Below, piece after piece: positions 52,800 to 61,772 of a stretch of 61,772 nt of DNA. Within the stretch, counting starts at the first letter, position 1. Each line of letters opens with the position of its first letter. The stretch comes from Pseudoselenomonas ruminantium (lineage in GTDB: Bacteria > Bacillota > Negativicutes > Selenomonadales > Selenomonadaceae): assembly GCF_900142515.1 (NCBI RefSeq), contig NZ_FRBC01000022.1, positions 1-61,772 of the forward strand, in the 5' to 3' direction. A program made the translations under genes and the position numbers. Under the pieces are notes generated by a model. It was not told where the DNA came from. It did not search any database and saw only the letters and a program-made list of their open reading frames with translations.

Positions 52800-53609
52800 A
52801 TGCGGCAGGAGCAAAAGGCAGAACTAAAGGCCTGGGCCGTTGCACTGGCCTTGCATGGTATTTTGTTTGTCCTCGTGGCCCTGAGCGGCGTGTTCCTGCT
52901 GGTCAAGCCGCCGCAGACAGCAGATCCGGTGGAGGTAGCCCTGTGGGAAGACAGCGGACTTGCCGGCGGCGGTGAAGCAGGCGGAGGCAGTCCGGCGCCC
53001 GATCCCGTCCCGGCCTCTCCGCCTCTGGAGGTGGCCATACCCACTCAGAATCTGCCGCAGATTCAGGAAAGCTATACAAAAGAGCCGCAGAAACAACAGG
53101 AGTACCGCCAGCAACATCAGACGCAGGCAAGCAAGGTTACAACACCGGCGGCAGGGGCGACTGCAGGGCAAAAACAGGCGGAAGCAAATGGCTCGGGCAA
53201 CGGCACAGGAACGGCAACAGGCAATGGAAGTGCCGCTGGACAAGGGGCAGGCACAGGGACAGGCAGCGGAGCAGGTTCTGGCGCTGGAACTGGCAGTGGT
53301 AATGGCAATGGCGGGAACAATGGCCATACCAGCACGGAACGTGTGGCGGCGCGCTGTACCTACCGCCCCAGCCCTGCTTATCCGGAAAGCCTGCGTCAGC
53401 AGGGCGTGGAAGGCAGTGTGCGGGTGCTGATCCTGGTAGCCGAGGATGATTCCATCGAGTCGGTGGAAGTCGTGAAGTCCTCGGGCTATCCGGCTATGGA
53501 TGCGGCGGCTGCAAGTGCTGCCCGTGGCTGCCGTTTCCAGATGAATGGCCGTCGGGGCCGCTATACGACAACATATAGTTTCCAACTCGCCGATGGTGAC
53601 GATTGGTAA
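52800..53609 (+). CDS. tonB: TonB-family protein with Gly-rich linker
   Basis: A 269-residue energy transducer. One N-terminal membrane anchor (AVALALHGILFVLVALSGVF near 12-32), then a long periplasmic linker, then a C-terminal TonB domain from ~185 (PSPAYPESLRQQGVEGSVRV). The linker is unusual: after a Pro/Gln part it has about 55 residues dominated by Gly, Ala, Thr and Ser rather than the Pro-Lys/Pro-Glu repeats of classic TonB. GGAGGG upstream supports ATG 52800. Confidence 0.9.
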   Translation: MRQEQKAELKAWAVALALHGILFVLVALSGVFLLVKPPQTADPVEVALWEDSGLAGGGEAGGGSPAPDPVPASPPLEVAIPTQNLPQIQESYTKEPQKQQEYRQQHQTQASKVTTPAAGATAGQKQAEANGSGNGTGTATGNGSAAGQGAGTGTGSGAGSGAGTGSGNGNGGNNGHTSTERVAARCTYRPSPAYPESLRQQGVEGSVRVLILVAEDDSIESVEVVKSSGYPAMDAAAASAARGCRFQMNGRRGRYTTTYSFQLADGDDW

Positions 53610-53646
53610 AAAATGAAATTAGAGTTTTTAGGGAAGGATGTTATTC

Positions 53647-55611
53647 TTGAAAAAAGATGCGAAACATTTATCGAAGCAGATAGCACTGGGGCTGACTGCC
53701 ATGATGCTGGCCAGCGGCTATTCTTTTGCGGAAGCTGCTGATAATCAGACCGTGGAGGAAAACTTAGGTGATGTGGTGGTCACCGCCACCCGCAGCCATA
53801 AACGGGAAGTGGATACCCCGGCGGCTACGGAAGTCATCACGGCTAAAGAAATCAAGGAAACTGGTGCCCAGACTGCTGGTGAGGCATTGGCAAAAGTTGA
53901 CGGCATTGCCTATGGTGCTTTTGGGCAGAATGGTTCTGCTATGGGCACAATGGCCAATGATGTCAATATCCGCGGCGTTGACAACGGGACACTGGTGCTG
54001 GTGAATGGCAATCCCATATCCTGGCGTGGGAAGTACGATTTGTCTGCTATCCCTGCGGACACGATTGAACGCATTGAAGTGGTCAAAGGTAGTGGTTCCG
54101 TCCTTTATGGCAGCGAAGCTATGGCTGGTGTAGTCAATATCATTACGAAGAAAAAAGCGGCCAACACGGTGACGGCTGGCATTGGCAGTGCCGGACAACA
54201 TCACTATGCGGCCAATGTCGGTGATGATCGTTTGGTTGTCCATTATGATTTCAACGAATGGAAGCATGGGATAGATGCCAGCAGGACGGCAACGACGTTT
54301 GGACAGACCAGGACAAATGTCAATCATGTGAAAAAGCAGTCGGCAGGTATCAATTACAGTCTGAACAAGAATCTGGATTTCCTGTATGGCTACTATGAAA
54401 CTGAAGCAAAATATGACCGTTATGTGACGGAGGTAAGTAGTGCCAGAGCAGCGGCACGTGTGGGCGATCTGTTCAATAGCCGCAAGTATGAGACCAAACG
54501 CCATATCACCCAGCTTAATTATCATGACAAGAATTGGAAAGCCGGTCTTTATTGGAATGATGGCACGGTGGAATCCTGTGGCCCCACGCGGCTCACTTCT
54601 GCAGGGCGGAGAACCAACTCCTTGTATAACACCCGGGAAAAGAATGTTACCTATGGCTTGGACGTGCAGCGCCGTTGGAAAGTTTCGCCACGTACCAGCT
54701 GGATTGGTGGCATGAGCCTGCAACGGGAAATCTATCAGAAGCTTTATGCACCATCCACTCCGACAGCTGTTGATTATGGGCGTAACAACTGGGCTGCGTT
54801 TGTCCAGTTGGAGGAGAAGTTTGATGCGAAGAACACCGGTATTTTTGGTGTGCGTGAAACCTGGACAACCGGAGCTTGGCGTGATCAGAATTACCATAAT
54901 TTCAGTGCTTCAGGGCAATGGCTGCACAAGATGGACGCGGCCAACAATCTTTATGTCAGCGTAGCACAGTCCTTCATCATGCCGACATTCTCACAGATGT
55001 ATGGCGCCACGGATGCAGGTGTGCCCAACCCGTCCCTGAAACCACAGAAGGGTATCAATTATGAAACGGGTTGGAAACAGAATCACAATAATCATCAGTG
55101 GAAAGCTGCCGTCTTCCATATGGATATCAAGGATAATATCGATGCTACATGGAATGCTGCCCGCAGCCAGTATACCTACAATAATGAAGATTTCCGCAAT
55201 ACAGGTGTGGAACTGGCTTGCGATATCAAGAGCCAGCGACCCTTTTCTTATCACTGGGGCGTAACTTGGCAGAATCCGGAATCCAAGAATGCGAAGAAGG
55301 GTTATTGGGACCGGAAGTTCGGCAAGGTACAGCTTACAGGCGGCATCACCTATAAGCAGGGTAAACTGGTTTCCAACTTGAGCGGTTCTTATCTGTGTGA
55401 CCGGGTGCAGACGCCATCGGCAGAACACTCCTTCAAGGCAAAGCCGTATTTCCTCACCAGCTGGCACACCAGCTACCAGCCGGATGCAGCGCAGGAAATC
55501 ACCCTGACGGTCAGAAATGTGCTGAATCGCCACGACGTGATTTCCCATTCGTCTTCCACCTATTATGATGCACCGGCCAGCTATATGCTGAACTACACCT
55601 ATAAATTCTAA
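53647..55611 (+). CDS. Second TonB-dependent receptor
   Basis: A 654-residue outer-membrane receptor with a signal peptide (IALGLTAMMLASGYSFAEAA), a TonB box in LGDVVVTATRS, a plug (RIEVVKGSGSVLYGSEAMAG near 140) and a barrel ending in NYTYKF. It is related to the first receptor but clearly distinct. It is the last gene of the B12-riboswitch operon. Its ligand may be another corrinoid, such as cobinamide, or an iron or heme compound. TTG 53647 lies 10 bases after GGAAGG; an ATG at 53638 has no spacing. Confidence 0.85.
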   Translation: MKKDAKHLSKQIALGLTAMMLASGYSFAEAADNQTVEENLGDVVVTATRSHKREVDTPAATEVITAKEIKETGAQTAGEALAKVDGIAYGAFGQNGSAMGTMANDVNIRGVDNGTLVLVNGNPISWRGKYDLSAIPADTIERIEVVKGSGSVLYGSEAMAGVVNIITKKKAANTVTAGIGSAGQHHYAANVGDDRLVVHYDFNEWKHGIDASRTATTFGQTRTNVNHVKKQSAGINYSLNKNLDFLYGYYETEAKYDRYVTEVSSARAAARVGDLFNSRKYETKRHITQLNYHDKNWKAGLYWNDGTVESCGPTRLTSAGRRTNSLYNTREKNVTYGLDVQRRWKVSPRTSWIGGMSLQREIYQKLYAPSTPTAVDYGRNNWAAFVQLEEKFDAKNTGIFGVRETWTTGAWRDQNYHNFSASGQWLHKMDAANNLYVSVAQSFIMPTFSQMYGATDAGVPNPSLKPQKGINYETGWKQNHNNHQWKAAVFHMDIKDNIDATWNAARSQYTYNNEDFRNTGVELACDIKSQRPFSYHWGVTWQNPESKNAKKGYWDRKFGKVQLTGGITYKQGKLVSNLSGSYLCDRVQTPSAEHSFKAKPYFLTSWHTSYQPDAAQEITLTVRNVLNRHDVISHSSSTYYDAPASYMLNYTYKF

Positions 55612-55643
55612 GCGAAAAGAATAATCATCTGAGGAATACAGGA

Positions 55644-55679
55644 AACCGCACATGGCAGCAGGCTATGTGCGGTTTTTGT
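55644..55679 (+). terminator. Intrinsic terminator of the uptake operon
   Basis: ACCGCACAT and ATGTGCGGT arms followed by TTTTTG. Confidence 0.85.
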
Positions 55680-55750
55680 CGAATGTAAACAAGAGATAAA
55701 TATGTCGTACAGCGGACAGGATGTAACAATAGAATCAGGTGAGAAATGCT

Positions 55751-56470
55751 ATGGACAAAATAGAAAGACTTTTGGTTTTTGGCGATATTCATGGCAAATT
55801 TGACAGATTTATGGAGGCCTATCAAAAGGCCGGTTTCAATCCGGATAAGGATCTGCTGGTGTTCTTAGGCGATTACCTTGACCGGGGAGAACAGCCAGTG
55901 TCTGTGATGGAATGGGTGATGGAGAACTTCGGAAACAGGCATATGATATTCCTGCGCGGCAACCATGAGCAGATGCTTTATAAAGCCATAAAGGAAAAGG
56001 TGGAGTCATCTAATCTGTTGTCATTCCTGTTTGGTTCGCCTAAGGCACTGTGGCTTAACAATGGCGGCAGGATGACTTATTCAGAAATAGAAAAGACTGG
56101 CCGGAAGGATGTTTTGTTTGACAACTGGCTGAAGCTGATTGAACAATTACCACTGTATACAGAAGTTGAGGTAAATGGCAGAGCTTATTGGCTTATGCAC
56201 GCTGATTGCAATCCGGACGTGCCGTTGGCTGATCAGGAGGAGAAAACCTTGCTGTGGGGCAGAAGTCTGGCCATGCATCCAGAGCTCCATCAGGGCGAGC
56301 AGGTTATTGTATTGGGCCATACCCCTGTGCAGGCGTTAGGCTATGAAGCAAAACCGCAATGGCTGCAGGATGGAAAACTTGTGCTTATGGATACTGGGAG
56401 CTTTATGGAAAATGGCCGCGTGTCGTGTGCAGATTTATTAAGCGGTGAAGTATATCAGTCATCGATATGA
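55751..56470 (+). CDS. Calcineurin-like serine/threonine-type phosphatase
   Basis: A 239-residue metallophosphatase of the PrpA/ApaH-like type. Metal and catalytic motifs are VFGDIHGK near residue 9, GDYLDRGE near 41, RGNHEQM near 69, and GHTPVQ near 190. It may dephosphorylate proteins or hydrolyse dinucleotides. AGGTGAG precedes several in-frame starts; ATG 55751 gives the usual N-terminus. It is monocistronic, next to the CRISPR locus, but no functional link is evident. Confidence 0.85.
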   Translation: MDKIERLLVFGDIHGKFDRFMEAYQKAGFNPDKDLLVFLGDYLDRGEQPVSVMEWVMENFGNRHMIFLRGNHEQMLYKAIKEKVESSNLLSFLFGSPKALWLNNGGRMTYSEIEKTGRKDVLFDNWLKLIEQLPLYTEVEVNGRAYWLMHADCNPDVPLADQEEKTLLWGRSLAMHPELHQGEQVIVLGHTPVQALGYEAKPQWLQDGKLVLMDTGSFMENGRVSCADLLSGEVYQSSI

Positions 56471-56499
56471 GGCTGAACAGCAAAAATAACGTTTGATAT

Positions 56500-56548
56500 G
56501 CTCCCCTTATGCGAGACACTAAAACTGTCATCATAGGGGGACTTTTTT
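56500..56548 (+). terminator. Intrinsic terminator
   Basis: CTCCCCTTATG and CATAGGGGGAC arms with an imperfect loop are followed by TTTTTT, upstream of cas1. Confidence 0.7.
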
Positions 56549-56626
56549 GCCTTTTCTTGACGGGGAAAGTTCAAGCAGGCTGTGTGTAGTTTTTGTCGAA
56601 AATAATAAGAAAAGGGAGACGGGAGA

Positions 56627-57616
56627 ATGCAGGGGTTGACACCAACTGAGTTAAAGGCCATATTGTTTTCCAAGCGGGCCAATGTGTATTATCTGGAAAA
56701 ATGCCGGGTGATGCAGAAGGATGGGCGTGTGCTCTATCTGACAGAAGGCAAGAAAGCCAATCAATATTGGAATATCCCCATCGCCAATACGACGGTAATT
56801 CTTCTGGGGACGGGAACTTCCATAACCCAGGCGGCTATGCGGATGCTGGCCGGTGCAGGTGTGCTTGTGGGTTTTTGTGGTGGCGGTGGTACGCCGTTAT
56901 TGGCCGGTACAGAAATTGAATGGCTGAATCCGCAAAGTGAATATCGACCGACACAGTATGTGCAGGGCTGGATGTCCTTTTGGTTTGCAGAGGATAAGCG
57001 CTTGCAGGCGGCAAAGAATTTCCAGTATAAACGCTGTGATTTTTTGGAAAAGGTTTGGGGGAAGGACCGTGATTTGCAAGGGGAAGGTTTCTTTGTGGAT
57101 GATCGGGAGATAGAAGGTGCGCTGACAGGTTTTCGCCAGCGTATTGATGATGCGGAAAATGTAACGGAATTATTGGCGGCAGAGGCTAATTTTGCCAAAC
57201 AGTTGTATAAATATGCCGTGCAGCGGACTGATTATGGGGATTTTACCCGGGATACAGATGCGACGGATATTGCAAATATCTTCCTCAATCATGGCAATTA
57301 TCTGGCTTATGGTATGGCGGCCTCTGCTCTGTGGGTGCTAGGGATTCCGCATGGTTTTGCCGTAATGCATGGCAAGACACGGCGGGGAGCGTTGGTCTTT
57401 GACGTGGCAGATCTGGTAAAGGATGCCATTGTATTGCCGGGCGCGTTTGTCTGCGCAAGAAATGGTTTGGAGAATCAGGAATTTCGCGAATACTGCCTGC
57501 AAAAGTTCACGGAACATAAGGTCTTGGAATTTATGTATGACACGATAGAAAAGCAGAGTTTGCAGTGGTATAAGGGGGATGGGCGCAATGATGGTGATAT
57601 TTACCAGTCAGAGTGA
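56627..57616 (+). CDS. cas1: CRISPR integrase Cas1, type I-F
   Basis: A 329-residue Cas1 of subtype I-F. It resembles the I-F form in length and in blocks such as IPIANTTVILLGTGTSITQAA near 52. Candidate catalytic residues are Glu in LLAAEANFAKQLYK near 186, His in GIPHGFAVMHG near 250 and Asp in LVFDVADLVKDA near 262. It inserts new spacers together with Cas2. GGGAG eight bases upstream supports the ATG. It overlaps the cas2-cas3 gene by 29 bases. Confidence 0.93.
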   Translation: MQGLTPTELKAILFSKRANVYYLEKCRVMQKDGRVLYLTEGKKANQYWNIPIANTTVILLGTGTSITQAAMRMLAGAGVLVGFCGGGGTPLLAGTEIEWLNPQSEYRPTQYVQGWMSFWFAEDKRLQAAKNFQYKRCDFLEKVWGKDRDLQGEGFFVDDREIEGALTGFRQRIDDAENVTELLAAEANFAKQLYKYAVQRTDYGDFTRDTDATDIANIFLNHGNYLAYGMAASALWVLGIPHGFAVMHGKTRRGALVFDVADLVKDAIVLPGAFVCARNGLENQEFREYCLQKFTEHKVLEFMYDTIEKQSLQWYKGDGRNDGDIYQSE

Positions 57617-60600
57617 CAAGAATGCCTTGAAAACCACCCGCTGGATATTGGATGCCTTTGCCAATCGTATTGGTACGGATACCTGGCAGACGGTTATTAC
57701 CGAAGATGGTTTGCAGATGGTCAAAAGACTGTTGCGCCGCCATGCGACCAAGAGCATGTCCGTATCCTGCCGCTGGATTCGGTCGCGTACCCGCAGTCAG
57801 CTGCTTTGGATTGTAGGAGATAGCAGCCGCTTTGATGAGAATGGCTATGTGCCTGTAAATAGTACCCAGAAGGATATTGCCCATCAAGCATGGGAAAATG
57901 ACTGGATTTATCTGCCGGAGATAAAGTCCTTGGCGGCAATGGCAGGTGTCTTGCATGATTGGGGAAAGTCTGAGACAGCATTCCAGAAGATGTTGAAGAA
58001 AGCGAGCAACGGAAAACGGGAAAGTGATGAGGTCTATCGTCATGAATGGCTGAGCTGTAAGCTGCTGGAAGGATTGGTCTGGCAAACAGAGAAGCGGACG
58101 GATGAAGAATGGCTGAAAATCTTGCAAAGTGGGAAAATCCCGGAGAAAAAGTTAGAGGAATGGCTGGCAGAGAATGCCAGTGAAAAGCTCAAAGAACTGC
58201 CGCCCGTGGCGAGCATGTTATGCTGGCTTATCTTGTCCCATCATCGTCTGCCTGTATTGGATAAAGCGGATGCGAAAGCTTATGCCAATGATGAAGCCAC
58301 ATCATTTTCCAGGCTTTTATCTGGATTGGATGCTGTATGGGGGTACCAGAAGCAGGGAAAAGCTGCGGTTAAACTATCCCGGGGCTTGCTGAAATCAGAT
58401 AAATGGCAGAAACAGGTAAAAAAATGGTCGGACAGGCTGGCGGCACAGATTCCTGTCTTGCATGAATTATGGGCGCAGGAGAATATACGGTTGCTGCTTC
58501 TGTATGCCCGCGTCAGTCTGATGTTGAGTGATTACACTGTATCTGCTGCCAAAGCGGAGTCCTCATGGCCGCAGGATTGCGCTTTATTTGCCAACACGGA
58601 TAAGCATGGTTTGAAACAACGTCTGGATGAGCATTTGGTGCGGGTAAGCATGCAGGCTGCGCAGGCGGCACATTGCCTGCCGCATTTTATCCATGGAATG
58701 GACAGGATTGAGGATGTGCCCAATCTGCGCAGGAAAAGTCCGCCAGCTTTTGTCTGGCAGGACAAGTCCGTGGCTAAGATTGGTGACTGGCGTAAGGCTA
58801 AGGAAAAAGCAGGCCGCAGTCATGAAGGCTGGTTCGTTATCAATATGGCAGGAACGGGCTGTGGTAAAACAATGGGCAATGCAAAAATCATGCAGGCCTT
58901 GTCGGAGGATGGAAAATCACTGCGATACAGCCTGCTTTTGGGGCTGCGCAGCCTGACCTTGCAGACTGGCCGTGAGTATCAGAAGCGAATCGGACTGGAT
59001 GTTGGTGAAATAGCAGTGTTAGTCGGTTCAGCTGCAGCCAAGGAATTGTATGGTGAGGGGGCATGGGAGGAGTCTGCTGATACAGATTGCATGAACGGAT
59101 TGCTGGCTGGAGAAGTCAAGGCTGATTTCGCTGTGAATGATAAGATGCTGGCAGTCTTATTTGCTTCGTCAGCTCAATTGGCGCAGAAGCATAAAGAATT
59201 GTTATACGCGCCGGTACTGGCTGCTACCATCGATCATTTGATGCCCGCTACGGAGACTGTGCGCGGTGGGCGCTATATCCTGCCATTCCTGCGGATGATG
59301 TCGGCTGATGTGGTGATTGATGAGATCGATGATTTTGCAGGAGCAGATCTGGTAGCAATCGCCCGCTTGGTGCATATGGCAGGGATGCTGGGCAGGAATG
59401 TCATTCTGTCATCTGCAACGATACCGCCTGATTTAGCTGAGGGATTGTTCTCGGCTTATTGGAGCGGGCGGAAGCTGTATACCCGCTTTTTTAAGTATCC
59501 TTTGCGGGTGAATTGTGTCTGGTGTGATGAGTTTCAGACCAAAATTCAATTGATGGAATCTCCAGAACTGGCAAAGGTATTGCCTGCTTATCGGCAGTGG
59601 CATAAAAATTTTGCCCTGCGGCATAAGGAAAAGCTTTCGCAGCAACCAGTGAAGCGTAGAGGATGGATTGTAGAATGTACAGATTTGTTTGCATTACCAC
59701 TGGCAGACCGACAGAATGCCTATTGCAAACTTATGCAGGATGCTATGCTGAAACTTCATCAGCAATATGCCGTGACGGATAAAAGGACAGGAAAGCAGGT
59801 ATCTTTTGGGGTGGTGCGTTTGGCCAATATACGGCCTTGTGTAGAGACCGCTAAGTTTTTGTTGGCAGCGGAATGGCCGGAGGAATTCGCACCACGCTTG
59901 CTGGTGTACCATAGCCGCCAAACGGCATTATTGCGCAGTCAGGAAGAAAGATATCTGGATGTTGTGCTGAAACGTAAAAAGCAGGATGCGACAGAAATAG
60001 ATTTTCAGGATATCGTGGTGCGTAGGCAGATTGATCATACAGACGCACAGAATGTTGTCTTTATACTGGTGGCTACACCGGTAGAGGAATTGGGCCGTGA
60101 CCATGACTTTGACTGGGCCGTGGTGGAGCCGTCCTCATATCGTTCCATCATTCAGTTGGCGGGCCGCATTCGCCGGCATAGACTGGCGTTAGAAAATGGA
60201 GAGATAGGAAACATTGCGATTATGCAGTATAACCTGAAGGCCATAACGTCAGGAGATAAAGTGGTATTTTGCAGGCCGGGGTTTGAATCAAGGAAATATG
60301 CGTTGGAGACGCATGATATGAAGGCATTGGTGGATACTGAAGAACTGGCCAAAGGTATCAATGCTGTACCGCGTACGGTCAGACCGGAGAAACTGTCTCC
60401 GCATAAGAAACTGATTCATCTGGAACATCAGGTCCTGACAGATTTCCGTGATTTGTCCTGCTTCGGGCCAAGCAGACTTCATGGCTGGCAGGAAGAATCC
60501 TGGTGGCTTACAGGGCTGCCACAGCAATTCAATAAGTTCCGTGAAGGTGCGCAGGATATAGAGCTATGTCTTAAAAAACAAGAAAACGGCACGTTCTGCT

Positions 60601-60866
60601 TTTGCGAACAGAGTGAAAGCACAGATGAATGGATAGAGCGGGAGGATTGGTATCATATCCAAAAACAAAAAGATGAGGAAAGTGAGCGCTTCTGGCTGCA
60701 GCGTGATTATCAGCAGGCATTGGCCGATTATCAGGGAGATTCTGCTAACAGCAAGGGCGTAATTCAGGCAGGAATTTTGCATTTGCCTGCGAACAGGGAA
60801 AAAACTGTGTGGGTGTATTCTGATCAGTTTGGCATGTATGATGAAAAGAAGGACTTTGCCCCTTAA
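57588..60866 (+). CDS. cas3: Cas2-Cas3 fusion nuclease-helicase, type I-F
   Basis: A 1092-residue fusion typical of subtype I-F. Residues ~1-90 are the Cas2-like domain (MVIFTSQSDKNALKTTRWI). The HD nuclease follows, with LHDWGKSE near 122. The SF2 helicase has Walker A in GTGCGKTMGN near 424, the DEAD-like VIDEIDDF near 576, and motif VI QLAGRIRRHR near 856. It is recruited by Cascade to degrade target DNA and also serves in adaptation. All key motifs look intact. GGGGG upstream and the family start favour ATG 57588. Confidence 0.94.
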   Translation: MMVIFTSQSDKNALKTTRWILDAFANRIGTDTWQTVITEDGLQMVKRLLRRHATKSMSVSCRWIRSRTRSQLLWIVGDSSRFDENGYVPVNSTQKDIAHQAWENDWIYLPEIKSLAAMAGVLHDWGKSETAFQKMLKKASNGKRESDEVYRHEWLSCKLLEGLVWQTEKRTDEEWLKILQSGKIPEKKLEEWLAENASEKLKELPPVASMLCWLILSHHRLPVLDKADAKAYANDEATSFSRLLSGLDAVWGYQKQGKAAVKLSRGLLKSDKWQKQVKKWSDRLAAQIPVLHELWAQENIRLLLLYARVSLMLSDYTVSAAKAESSWPQDCALFANTDKHGLKQRLDEHLVRVSMQAAQAAHCLPHFIHGMDRIEDVPNLRRKSPPAFVWQDKSVAKIGDWRKAKEKAGRSHEGWFVINMAGTGCGKTMGNAKIMQALSEDGKSLRYSLLLGLRSLTLQTGREYQKRIGLDVGEIAVLVGSAAAKELYGEGAWEESADTDCMNGLLAGEVKADFAVNDKMLAVLFASSAQLAQKHKELLYAPVLAATIDHLMPATETVRGGRYILPFLRMMSADVVIDEIDDFAGADLVAIARLVHMAGMLGRNVILSSATIPPDLAEGLFSAYWSGRKLYTRFFKYPLRVNCVWCDEFQTKIQLMESPELAKVLPAYRQWHKNFALRHKEKLSQQPVKRRGWIVECTDLFALPLADRQNAYCKLMQDAMLKLHQQYAVTDKRTGKQVSFGVVRLANIRPCVETAKFLLAAEWPEEFAPRLLVYHSRQTALLRSQEERYLDVVLKRKKQDATEIDFQDIVVRRQIDHTDAQNVVFILVATPVEELGRDHDFDWAVVEPSSYRSIIQLAGRIRRHRLALENGEIGNIAIMQYNLKAITSGDKVVFCRPGFESRKYALETHDMKALVDTEELAKGINAVPRTVRPEKLSPHKKLIHLEHQVLTDFRDLSCFGPSRLHGWQEESWWLTGLPQQFNKFREGAQDIELCLKKQENGTFCFCEQSESTDEWIEREDWYHIQKQKDEESERFWLQRDYQQALADYQGDSANSKGVIQAGILHLPANREKTVWVYSDQFGMYDEKKDFAP

Positions 60867-61024
60867 TACAGAATAACATCTATGTAAGCGATTTTACCCA
60901 AATTTTGCTGACTGTTGCAAACCCCTATAAAATAAGGGACTAGCGAGACGTGAAAAATTAGGGTAAAATAACTGGAAATCGCAAGAAGGCTTCTGGTTGT
61001 AGGGAAAGAGGGCAAAATCCCACA
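60867..61024 (+). promoter_or_regulatory. CRISPR leader
   Basis: An A+T-rich 158-bp region between the cas3 stop and the first repeat. A -10-like TATAAA lies at 60926-60931 with TTTGCT about 16 bp upstream. Repeat orientation (crRNA handle CTTAGAAA on this strand) puts the leader on this side. Confidence 0.65.
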
Positions 61025-61772
61025 GTGTTCCGCCGAATAGGCGGCTTAGAAATGTTACCTCAGTCCATGATGACATGGCCCATTGTGTTCCGCCGAATAG
61101 GCGGCTTAGAAAGCCATGGAAAGCGGCTGCCACACAGTAGCATCGTGTTCCGCCGAATAGGCGGCTTAGAAAATAAACCATAGCCTCGTTCGGGATATTG
61201 GCACGTGTTCCGCCGAATAGGCGGCTTAGAAACGTTTGCTAACAAGCTGAGCGTGGTTGCAGATGTGTTCCGCCGAATAGGCGGCTTAGAAAGACAAACT
61301 GAATGAGGCCCGGACGGCAGTGGGGTGTTCCGCCGAATAGGCGGCTTAGAAACACCAAGACGGCGGCCACGCTGGTGGGCGGCAGTGTTCCGCCGAATAG
61401 GCGGCTTAGAAATGTTTGAGCCGATTGTTGGCTGTCTGCAATTCGTATTCCGCCGAATAGGCGGCTTAGAAAGAGAATGCCGAGAACTCAATACAAGCAG
61501 CCAAGTATTCCGCCGAATAGGCGGCTTAGAAATCCAAGAGATAAGGCATGCAGCCTTCATCCCGGTATTCCGCCGAATAGGCGGCTTAGAAAAACACTCT
61601 GACGGTGGAACGTGCTATCAATGGGTATTCCGCCGAATAGGCGGCTTAGAAAATCTAAATATGATGGTCCTGTGAAAATTTGAAGTATTCCGCCGAATAG
61701 GCGGCTTAGAAAGCGATAATCTAAGCCCTGCAGAAACATGCCCTGTATTCCGCCGAATAGGCGGCTTAGAAA
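61025..61772 (+). CRISPR. Type I-F CRISPR array, 13 repeats and 12 spacers, truncated by window end
   Basis: A 28-bp repeat GTGTTCCGCC plus GAATAGGCGGCTTAGAAA recurs every 60 bp from 61025 to 61745. All 12 spacers are 32 bp. The repeat has a CCGCC/GGCGG hairpin and the AGAAA end typical of I-F repeats. The first seven repeats read GTG at positions 1-3 and the last six read GTA. The final repeat ends exactly at the window edge, so the array probably continues. Confidence 0.97.

Noticed and set aside
61060-61675. Open frames with repeated RRNT/FRRIGGLE motifs on both strands
   Set aside because: They are translations of the CRISPR repeats, not proteins.

Overview
The window looks like a chromosome segment of a diderm, Gram-negative-staining member of the Firmicutes, most likely Selenomonadaceae (Selenomonas-like, class Negativicutes). 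This is inferred. The gene expression signals are of Firmicute type: strong GGAGG ribosome sites, frequent TTG and GTG starts, a T-box in front of thrS, and FMN and cobalamin riboswitches. Yet there is an outer-membrane uptake system with TonB, ExbB, ExbD and two TonB-dependent receptors.

Layout. 1-445: end of an rRNA operon (23S tail, 5S, terminators). 545-3060: an accessory module with a tyrosine recombinase, two inverted copies of a 20-bp core-site-like repeat, a TnpB-family protein lacking all three RuvC catalytic acids, and a structured non-coding tail. 3077-24747: a 21-kb AT-rich surface-glycan locus. It holds a CDP-glycerol-type transferase, a sugar aminotransferase, a set of amino/acyl-activation genes (two free-standing adenylation enzymes, two carrier proteins, a ketoacyl-synthase III homologue, SDR reductases, acetyltransferases), a radical SAM protein, glycosyltransferases, nucleotidyltransferases, a TarI/IspD-type cytidylyltransferase and a sugar epimerase. 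At least three genes here are decayed and a fourth probably is.

24916-41933 is ordinary core genome: pncB, aroE, a DUF3298 protein, a Bax-inhibitor-1 protein, the FMN-riboswitch ribD-ribE-ribBA-ribH operon, a YfcE-type phosphodiesterase, hslO, a LuxR-type regulator, a glucose-type PTS permease and T-box-controlled thrS. 42084-46606 is a late cobalamin operon (cbiC, cobU, cobQ, cbiB, cobS). A cobalamin riboswitch then precedes 47051-55611, a self-contained corrinoid uptake operon: lipoprotein, receptor, ATPase, permease, ExbB, ExbD, TonB and a second receptor.

55751-61772 holds a calcineurin-type phosphatase and then part of a type I-F CRISPR-Cas system: cas1, a cas2-cas3 fusion, a leader and 13 repeats. 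The array runs off the window edge and no csy (Cascade) genes are seen.

The strongest candidates for something undescribed are the recombinase/inverted-repeat/nuclease-dead TnpB module at 545-3060 and the amino/acyl-activation cassette inside the glycan locus at 6803-14408.
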